Below, piece after piece: positions 43,071-49,615 of a stretch of 52,306 nt of DNA; position 1 is the stretch's first letter; the number at the start of each line of letters is the position of its first letter. The position numbers and the translations under genes were made by a program. The notes below the pieces were generated by a model. That model did not search any database and was not told where the DNA came from. It saw only the letters and a list, made by a program, of their open reading frames with translations. Source of the stretch: Clostridiales bacterium (lineage in GTDB: Bacteria; Bacillota; Clostridia; Oscillospirales; Oscillospiraceae); contig JAJQFJ010000057.1 in the NCBI GenBank assembly GCA_021201185.1, positions 1 through 52,306 on the forward strand. The letters run 5' to 3'.

Positions 43071-45551
43071 TTATTCCGTTCCGACCGTTCTAGAATCCTC
43101 CGTCTCCGGCCCGGCTGAGGCGTCGTCCTCCTTTGGCGGCTCCGGGGTCGGCTCAAGGTCCTCTGCTTCCGCCGGTCCCGTCTCAGGGGGCATGGTGGGC
43201 GGCTCGGGCAGGGGAGGGGCATTGGGGGTCTTTGGCTCCTCTGTTTTTTCCGGCTCCTCCGGCAGCGGAGGCGCGGCCGGGAAGGTGATGACAGCCTTGA
43301 ACAGATCGCCGTCCACCACCAGGTCGAACTGCCCGCCCTGGACGTTGGTGAGATTCCGGGCGATGGACAGGCCCAGGCCGCTGCCCTCGGTGGTGCGGGA
43401 GGCGTCGCCCCGGACGAACCGCTTCATCAGCTCCTCGGGCGGGACGTTCAGGGGGTCGGCGGAGATGTTCTTCACCGTCACCACATAGTCGTTCTCCCGA
43501 TGGGCCACATCCAGATAGGCCCGGGTCCCCGGCATGGCGTATTTCGTGCAGTTGCCCAGCAGGTTGTCCAGCACCCGCCACAGGTGATGTCCGTCCGCTT
43601 GGATGGGACAGGGCTCCTCCGGGGTGGTGAGGATGGTGGTCAGTCCGGCGGCCTCCAGCCGGTCGCTGTACTCCGCCGCCGCCTGCTCCACCAGCTGGAC
43701 GATGTCCAGCCGCTCCAGCCGGACGGCCACGGTGCCGCTGGCTGCCTTGGACGCCTCCACCAGGTCCTCTGTCAGTGTCTTGAGCCGCTGGCTCTTCCGG
43801 TCCAGCACGTCGATATAGCCCCGGATTGTCTCGTCCGGGATGTCCGCCTTTTTCAGCAGATCCACATAGTTGATGATGGAGGTGAGGGGGGTTTTCAGGT
43901 CGTGGGAGACGTTGGTGATGAGCTCGGTCTTGAACCGCTGGCCCTTGACCTCCTCCTCCACCGCCTTTTTCAGCCCCTGGGAGAGACTGCCCAAGTCGTT
44001 GGCGTGGTCCTTCAGGTCGGGGAGCATATGGCGGCTGTCCACCGTGGCGTCCAGCTTGCCGTCCACCATCTCCTTGACGGTTTTCCGCAGTCTGGCCCAG
44101 TCCACCGCCCACTTGCAGGCCAGGGCCACCGGTGGGAGCATGAGTAGCAGGAAGAGCAGCAACGCCTGGATGGGATACCAGTAGACCAGGGCATCGAAGC
44201 CGATGACAAAGAACAGCCCTGCTGCCACATAGTACACGGCGCAGCCCACCAGCACCTTCCAGTAGAGGGCCCACTGGGAGACGGCCTTTTTACACCCGTC
44301 CACCACGGCTCTGCCCAGCTTTCCGCACCGGCGCAGGAGACGGCAAATCAGGCTCTGCTGGCCTACCGTCCGGGTCTTGATCTGGGCGGCGATGACCACC
44401 CAGGCGATGAGACAGCCCAGCGCCCCTGCCATTCCGGCCAGGCCCCAGACCATGGCGGCATAGGTCAGTGTCGCGTCACGCCAGTAGAAACGGGAAAACT
44501 CCAAGGCGGCTCCTATGAGGGCCAGAGCGACCACGGCGATGATCGCCTCGATGGGCAGCCTGTTCAGCCCCCGGAGGGCCAGCTCCCCCTCCCGGTTCCA
44601 GCCCCAGGCCCAGGTCATCTCCGCCAGCAGCGCCAGGAAGAGCAGCAGAGAGATGCCGGTGATCCACGCCGCCGGGGTGATATACTGCTCAAACTGTTGC
44701 TGAGCGAGGAGAGAGCTCTTGTAGCCCTGGAAGTATGCGTCCGCCACCGGGTAATCCTGGTCCACCCAGGTATAGACGGTGTAGAAGGCCTCCGTCCCGG
44801 TGTAGACGTAGTAGTAATAGTAATAGGACTCGTCCTCGTAGGAATCGGCCTCGTCCACCGCCTCGGTGGCGTCGGTGTCGGTGCTGGCGGATTCCATGGC
44901 CGCCTCACTGTCGTAGCTGTAATCGTAGCCGTAGTCCTCGTTCACATAGAGGGAACCGTCGGCGACGCTGGACAGGACCGCCCTCCAGCTGACGTTGGCG
45001 TCGGCCAGAAACTCCGCCAGGGAATCCCCCTCGTAATAGTAGCTGGAGGCGTAGCTGGTCAGGCTCCACTCCTCCTCGGTGCCCCGGACCAGCACCCAGT
45101 CGCCGGTGGCGGTGAGGTCCAGGTAGTAGCCCACATTCTCCTCAAGGCCCAGCTCGTAGGAGCTGTACATATAAATGCCCCGATACTCCTCGTTGGCCTC
45201 CTCCACGGTGGCGTCGTTGTTGGCCAGGAGAATATCCCCGTCCTCGCTGACGACCACATAGCGGAAGTTGGTCTCGTCGGCGGAGAGATTCTTGTCCAGC
45301 TCGGCGTACCACTCCTCACCGGCGGCGGTCAGCTCGTCTGCATACAGCGAGAGAAACAGAAATTCCTTTGTGTACTGGCACTGACTGTCATAGGCGTACA
45401 CGTCCACGGGGTCATAGTCCGTGTTGTATCTGGCCGCCAGGACGATCAGCACTCCCGCCCCGGCACAGGCCACCGTAGCCAGCGCCCAGGCCAGCAGAAA
45501 GGCCAGAGCCTTGACCACGCCGGAGCCACGGAGACGGAATCCCTTTTTCAT
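43071..45551 (-). CDS. Sensor histidine kinase with large extracellular domain
   Basis: An 826-residue kinase. One N-terminal helix (about 12-40), then an extracellular domain of about 255 residues with a very acidic, Tyr-rich segment near 205-255 (seven consecutive aromatic/Tyr residues in ESYYYYYYVYTG). Several membrane helices follow (about 295-480), then a HAMP-like linker, HisKA with His550 (NVSHDLKTPLTSIINYVDLL) and HATPase_c with N (DNLLGNCTKYA), GSGLGLSIARNL. The last 90 residues are a Pro/Glu-rich tail beyond the catalytic core. It pairs with the OmpR-type regulator upstream, although a repeat element separates them. The signal is unknown; vancomycin-type or cell-envelope sensing is possible from the regulator type. 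Confidence 0.9.
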   Translation of the reverse strand: MKKGFRLRGSGVVKALAFLLAWALATVACAGAGVLIVLAARYNTDYDPVDVYAYDSQCQYTKEFLFLSLYADELTAAGEEWYAELDKNLSADETNFRYVVVSEDGDILLANNDATVEEANEEYRGIYMYSSYELGLEENVGYYLDLTATGDWVLVRGTEEEWSLTSYASSYYYEGDSLAEFLADANVSWRAVLSSVADGSLYVNEDYGYDYSYDSEAAMESASTDTDATEAVDEADSYEDESYYYYYYVYTGTEAFYTVYTWVDQDYPVADAYFQGYKSSLLAQQQFEQYITPAAWITGISLLLFLALLAEMTWAWGWNREGELALRGLNRLPIEAIIAVVALALIGAALEFSRFYWRDATLTYAAMVWGLAGMAGALGCLIAWVVIAAQIKTRTVGQQSLICRLLRRCGKLGRAVVDGCKKAVSQWALYWKVLVGCAVYYVAAGLFFVIGFDALVYWYPIQALLLFLLLMLPPVALACKWAVDWARLRKTVKEMVDGKLDATVDSRHMLPDLKDHANDLGSLSQGLKKAVEEEVKGQRFKTELITNVSHDLKTPLTSIINYVDLLKKADIPDETIRGYIDVLDRKSQRLKTLTEDLVEASKAASGTVAVRLERLDIVQLVEQAAAEYSDRLEAAGLTTILTTPEEPCPIQADGHHLWRVLDNLLGNCTKYAMPGTRAYLDVAHRENDYVVTVKNISADPLNVPPEELMKRFVRGDASRTTEGSGLGLSIARNLTNVQGGQFDLVVDGDLFKAVITFPAAPPLPEEPEKTEEPKTPNAPPLPEPPTMPPETGPAEAEDLEPTPEPPKEDDASAGPETEDSRTVGTE

Positions 45552-45649
45552 ATTACTGCACCTCCATTATTATGTCAACTTGGGATGGTTTGGAAATGGG
45601 GGGGGTTGTACGAGTTCGCCGGTCGTTTTCCGGTTGTCATGGGTGCGTG

Positions 45650-45789
45650 CTGCACCCCTCCACCGGCTTACGCCGGTCCCCCTCTACCGCTTTGCGGCAC
45701 TTACGCCCTTTCAGGGGAGGTAAAGGCCTGCGCAACCCTCTGGCTCCCCTGAAAGGGGAGCTGTCAGCGAAGCTGACTGAGGGGTGCAG
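45650..45789. repeat. MITE-like hairpin-rich repeat between regulator and kinase genes
   Basis: A 140-bp element bounded by an 11-bp inverted repeat, CTGCACCCCTC (45650-45660) and GAGGGGTGCAG (45779-45789). Inside are four perfect hairpins: ACCGGC-TTAC-GCCGGT, CCGC-TTT-GCGG, CTCCCCT-GAA-AGGGGAG and GTCAGC-GAA-GCTGAC. CCCTTTCAGGGGAG near 45706 also pairs with CTCCCCTGAAAGGG at 45744-45757. I recall this family of non-coding palindromic repeats from gut Clostridia. It codes for no protein. Confidence 0.8.
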
Positions 45790-45840
45790 TAGGGGCCGTC
45801 GTCGAAACAGAGCACCTCCGGCGAATCCGTTAAGGGTTGG

Positions 45841-46530
45841 TCATCCCTCCAGCTTATACCCCATGCCCCACACCACATTGAGGTAGCGGGGATGGGCGGG
45901 GTCGATCTCCAGCTTTTCCCGGAGATGGCGGATGTGGACGGCTACCACGTTCTCGCTGCCCAGGAGGGGGTCCTTCCACACCGCCTCATAAATCTGGGCG
46001 CTGGAGAGCACCTGGCCCGGGTGCTGCATCATCACCCGGAGGATGTTGTACTGGGTGGAGGTCAGTTCCACGGCGTCCCCGTCCAGCGTCACCTGCTTGG
46101 CCCGGTCGTCCATGACGATGGGGCCCACCTGGAGGACATTCCTGTCGCCGTCCGCCCGGCCTCCCAGCTGGGTGTACCGACGGAGGTGGGAGCGGACCCG
46201 GGCCAGCACCTCCATGGGCTTGAAGGGCTTGGTGATGTAATCGTCCGCCCCCACGTTGAGGCCCTGGATCAGGTCCACGTCCTCGCTTTTTGCAGTGAGG
46301 AACAGGATGGGGATGTTGCTGTTGGCCCTGATCTGCTTCGTGGCGGCGATGCCGTCCATCTGGGGCATCATCACGTCCATCAAAATCAGGTCCACCCGAT
46401 GCTCACGCAGGACGTTGATGGCCTCCCGGCCGTTATAGGCCCTGAGGACCTCATAGCCCCCGTTGGACAGGTAAATCTCCAGCGCGGCGACGATGTCCCG
46501 GTCGTCGTCCACCACCAAAATGCGGTTCAT
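45841..46530 (-). CDS. OmpR/PhoB-family response regulator
   Basis: A 229-residue regulator. The receiver domain has DDD at 8-10, the phosphoacceptor Asp52 (LILMDVMMPQMDG), a T/S in LFLTAKS and the Lys in ITKPF. The DNA-binding domain has VELTSTQYNILRVMMQHPGQV, SAQIYEAVWKDPLLGSENVVAVHIRHLREKLE and YLNVVWGMGYKLE. The pattern is close to the VanR/PhoP group. The ATG at 46530 has GGGAG 6 nt upstream; 46536 is too close. It is followed by the sensor kinase after a 289-bp gap filled by the repeat. Confidence 0.92.
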   Translation of the reverse strand: MNRILVVDDDRDIVAALEIYLSNGGYEVLRAYNGREAINVLREHRVDLILMDVMMPQMDGIAATKQIRANSNIPILFLTAKSEDVDLIQGLNVGADDYITKPFKPMEVLARVRSHLRRYTQLGGRADGDRNVLQVGPIVMDDRAKQVTLDGDAVELTSTQYNILRVMMQHPGQVLSSAQIYEAVWKDPLLGSENVVAVHIRHLREKLEIDPAHPRYLNVVWGMGYKLEG

Positions 46531-46642
46531 TGGCATCTCCCTCTTTCCGCTTCCGTTATGAGCCTATTGTAGCAGGCATTTCTGAATTTGGGCGGCGCTG
46601 TTTCTTAAGAATTCCTTAATTTCCGCCGCAGGATACACCGAC

Positions 46643-46672
46643 AAAAAGCGCCCGCATCTGCGGACGCTTTTG
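46643..46672 (-). terminator. Terminator of glmM
   Basis: AAAAGCG-CCGC and GCGG-CGCTTTT (46644-46655 with 46660-46671) form a near-perfect stem with a 4-nt loop and single opposed mismatch, followed on the minus strand by TTTTTGT. Confidence 0.8.
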
Positions 46673-46687
46673 AAAGATCGGAACGGA

Positions 46688-48046
46688 TTATTTGACCTCG
46701 TGCCCCTTGGCGCGGATGACGTTGACCACGTGATAGACGTATTCCTGGCACAGCTCGGCGGTCTCCGCCTCCACCATGACCCGGATGAGAGGCTCGGTGC
46801 CGGACTCCCGGACCAGGATACGGCCGGCGTCGCCCAGCCGGTTGGCCACATTCTCCACGGCAGCCTGGACGTCCGGGTCGTTCTGGGCGGCCTCCTTGTC
46901 CTTCACCTTCACGTTGACCAACAGCTGGGGATAGACGGTCATGGGCTCGCACAGCTGGCTCAGGGTCAGCCGTTTGGCCTGCATAACCTCCATGACCTTG
47001 ATGGAGGTGAGGATGCCGTCTCCGGTGGTGGCGTACTTGCTGAAGATGATGTGGCCGGACTGCTCCCCGCCCAGGCGGTTGCCGTGCTTGACCATGTACT
47101 CATAGACGTACTTGTCTCCCACATCCGTCTTGACGTAGTCAATGCCCACGGCGTCCAGGGCCTTGTACAGGCCGAAGTTGGACATGACAGTGGTGACCAC
47201 CGTGTTGGTGAGCAGCTTATCCCGGTCCTTCATATACCGGGCGTAGAGGTACATGATCTCGTCTCCGCTGACCGCCTTGCCGTTTTCATCCACCGCCAGG
47301 CACCGGTCGGCGTCGCCGTCATAGGCAAAGCCCACGTCCAGGTGGTTGTCCACCACGAATTTCTGGAGGGTCTCCAGATGGGTGGAGCCGCAGTTGAGGT
47401 TGATGTTGGTGCCGTCCGGCTCGTTGCCGATGACGTACACCTTGGCTCCCAGAGCCTCGAACACCACCTTGGCGATGGACCAGGCGGAGCCGTTGGCGCA
47501 GTCCAGGCCCACCCGTTTGCCCCGGAAGGAGTGGACCGCCAGGGAGATCAGATAGGCGATATAGCGGTGCCGCCCGGAGTCGTAATCAAAGGCGGCGCCG
47601 ATGTCCGCCCCGGTGGCGGCGGGGATGTCCGGGCCCCTGCCGTCCAGATAGGCCTCCACCTTGTCGATGGTCTCCTGGTCCATCTTCTCACCCTGGTCGT
47701 TGATGAGCTTGATGCCGTTGTCATAGAAGGGGTTGTGGCTGGCGGAGATCATGATACCGCAGTCGAAGCTGTCCACCTTGGCGATATAGGCCACGCTGGG
47801 GGTGGTGGTCACCCGGAGCAGATAGACGTCCGCTCCGGCGGAGGTGATGCCGCTGGACAGGGCGAACTCCAGCATATAGCTGGAACGCCGGGTGTCCTTG
47901 CCGATGACGATGCGGGCCCGCTTGCTGTCGATGGGGTGCTGATTGTAATACCAGCCCAGGAAAAAGCCCACCTGATAGGCCCGCTCCGCGGTCAGCGTTA
48001 CGTTGGCCTCTCCCCGGAAGCCGTCCGTCCCAAAATACTTTCCCAT
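46688..48046 (-). CDS. glmM: Phosphoglucosamine mutase
   Basis: A 452-residue enzyme converting glucosamine 6-phosphate to glucosamine 1-phosphate for UDP-GlcNAc. It has FGTDGFRGEANVTLTAERA at the start, the phosphoserine loop GIMISASHNPFYDNGIKLI, metal-binding DGDADRCLAVDENG, GEQSGHIIFSKYATTGDGI and the phosphate-binding RESGTEPLIRVMVEA. The ATG has AAGGAAGGA. The promoter is minus-strand TTGGAA / 17 bp / TACAAT (48179-48151). Confidence 0.96.
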   Translation of the reverse strand: MGKYFGTDGFRGEANVTLTAERAYQVGFFLGWYYNQHPIDSKRARIVIGKDTRRSSYMLEFALSSGITSAGADVYLLRVTTTPSVAYIAKVDSFDCGIMISASHNPFYDNGIKLINDQGEKMDQETIDKVEAYLDGRGPDIPAATGADIGAAFDYDSGRHRYIAYLISLAVHSFRGKRVGLDCANGSAWSIAKVVFEALGAKVYVIGNEPDGTNINLNCGSTHLETLQKFVVDNHLDVGFAYDGDADRCLAVDENGKAVSGDEIMYLYARYMKDRDKLLTNTVVTTVMSNFGLYKALDAVGIDYVKTDVGDKYVYEYMVKHGNRLGGEQSGHIIFSKYATTGDGILTSIKVMEVMQAKRLTLSQLCEPMTVYPQLLVNVKVKDKEAAQNDPDVQAAVENVANRLGDAGRILVRESGTEPLIRVMVEAETAELCQEYVYHVVNVIRAKGHEVK

Positions 48047-48150
48047 GCTCGATTCCTTCCTTTGCCTCTGGATTGGATGATATGCGTCCGCTGCGAAAGG
48101 GCGGCGCAGAACGGCTCTGCTGAGCCGACGTTATGCTGAAAGCATTGGAT

Positions 48151-48275
48151 ATTGTAACACAGCTGATTCGGTTTTCCAACAGGGATTTAAAATTTTTTCC
48201 GGATTACTGTGACGCTGTCATTGCAACAGGAATGGCCGAATGGCGATTGACAGCTTTCGCCGCATTTGCTAAAAT
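48151..48275. promoter_or_regulatory. Divergent promoters of glmM and fabH
   Basis: For glmM: minus-strand TTGGAA (48179-48174), 17 bp, TACAAT (48156-48151). For fabH: TTGACA (48247-48252), 17 bp, TAAAAT (48270-48275). No clear FapR box was seen. Confidence 0.75.
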
Positions 48276-48343
48276 AGATAAGCAATCGATCGAACGGCGC
48301 TTCGGCCCGCTTCAGGCCGGAGACAGGAAAGGACAAACACGCT

Positions 48344-49300
48344 ATGAGCTTACATATTCTGGGAACAGGCAGCTATCTCCCACCCACGGTCGTCACCAAC
48401 GATGATATGGCAAAGCTGGTGGACACCAACGACGAATGGATCTCCACCCGCACCGGCATCCGCTCCCGGCACGTCTCCACCGATGAGCCGGCCTCCACCC
48501 TGGCGGCCAAGGCGGCCCAGGCAGCCCTGGAGAACAGCGGCGTCCGGGCGGAGGAGCTGGACCTGATTCTCTGCGCTACCGTCAGCGGCGAGTTCATCGT
48601 GCCCAGCATGGCCTGTCTGGTACAGCGGGAGATCGGGGCCACCTGTCCCGGATTCGACCTCAACGGAGCTTGCTCCGCCTTCCTGTTTCTCATGGAGACG
48701 GCGGCGGCCTATCTCTCCACCGGCCGTTATCAGAAGATCCTCATCGTGGGCACCGAGCAGATGTCCCGTATCCTGGACTGGACGGACCGCTCCACCTGCA
48801 TTCTCTTCGGCGACGGCGCCGGAGCCGCCGTGCTGGAGCCGGGAGAGGACTACCTCGGCTCCCACATGACCGTCAAGGGCGGGGAAGAGGTGCTTCGGGT
48901 CCCCACCCACAAGGGCATCTCCCCCTTCTGGACGGCAGGGGAGGAGCATCCCTACGTCTTTATGAACGGCAGCGAGACCTACAAATTCGCCACCCGCTCC
49001 ATCCCTCAGGAGGTGGAGGCCCTGCTGGCCCAGTGTGGTGTGGAGCAGTCCCAGGTGGACTGGGTGATCTGCCACCAGGCGAACCGCCGCATCATCGAGG
49101 CCGCCGCCCGGCGGCTCAAGGGCATCCCCGCCGAAAAATTCCTGATGAACATCGACCACTGCGGCAACTGCTCCGCTGCCAGCGTCCCCATCCTGCTGGA
49201 CGAGTGCAACCGGAAGGGCATTTTCCACCGGGGCGACCTGATTCTGATGTGCGCCTTCGGGGGGGGACTGTCCAGCACCGCCTGCCTCGTCCGGTGGTAA
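48344..49300 (+). CDS. fabH: Beta-ketoacyl-ACP synthase III
   Basis: A 318-residue enzyme that starts fatty-acid synthesis by condensing an acyl-CoA with malonyl-ACP. The catalytic triad is visible: Cys110 (DLNGACSAFLF), His244 (CHQANRRI) and Asn275 (HCGNCSAASVP). The last motif is usually YGNTSAAS; here the flanking residues are His, Cys and Cys. It begins MSLHILGTGSYLPPTVVTNDD and ends FGGGLSSTACLVRW. No other fab genes follow, and it is ended by the terminator at 49352. Confidence 0.94.
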   Translation: MSLHILGTGSYLPPTVVTNDDMAKLVDTNDEWISTRTGIRSRHVSTDEPASTLAAKAAQAALENSGVRAEELDLILCATVSGEFIVPSMACLVQREIGATCPGFDLNGACSAFLFLMETAAAYLSTGRYQKILIVGTEQMSRILDWTDRSTCILFGDGAGAAVLEPGEDYLGSHMTVKGGEEVLRVPTHKGISPFWTAGEEHPYVFMNGSETYKFATRSIPQEVEALLAQCGVEQSQVDWVICHQANRRIIEAAARRLKGIPAEKFLMNIDHCGNCSAASVPILLDECNRKGIFHRGDLILMCAFGGGLSSTACLVRW

Positions 49301-49351
49301 AGGCTCCTGTGCCGCAGTCAATGCGTAGAATCACAAATAATGCTCTTAAAG

Positions 49352-49385
49352 GCTGTAAAGCGCAATTGCTTTACAGCTTTATTTT
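49352..49385 (+). terminator. Terminator after fabH
   Basis: A perfect 10-bp stem GCTGTAAAGC (49352-49361) / GCTTTACAGC (49368-49377), loop GCAATT, then TTTATTTT. Confidence 0.9.
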
Positions 49386-49480
49386 GCGGCTGGACTGTTC
49401 CGAACCATGGCGGTCTGCGGCTGTCTGAGCGGTTTTTACCCGTTTTTGGAGATTTTTTATGTGAAAATGCCGCTTAGCTA

Positions 49481-49509
49481 TTGTCTTTTTCACTATCATC
49501 GTGTATAAT
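49481..49509 (+). promoter_or_regulatory. Promoter of the secreted glucosaminidase-like gene
   Basis: TTGTCT (49481-49486), 17 bp, TATAAT (49504-49509). The leader is about 100 nt. Confidence 0.7.
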
Positions 49510-49615
49510 AACAAACAAGTGACATTTGGTTACAGACCTGTAACCTTTTCCGTACCATGTTTGACAGAAAGAAAACGTTCCACCCCCGGCAAAACGAAAG
49601 GAATGATACGACGAT

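Noticed and set aside
48047..48150. Possible glmS-type ribozyme before glmM
   Set aside because: The leader is about 100 nt and does not contain the ribozyme core.
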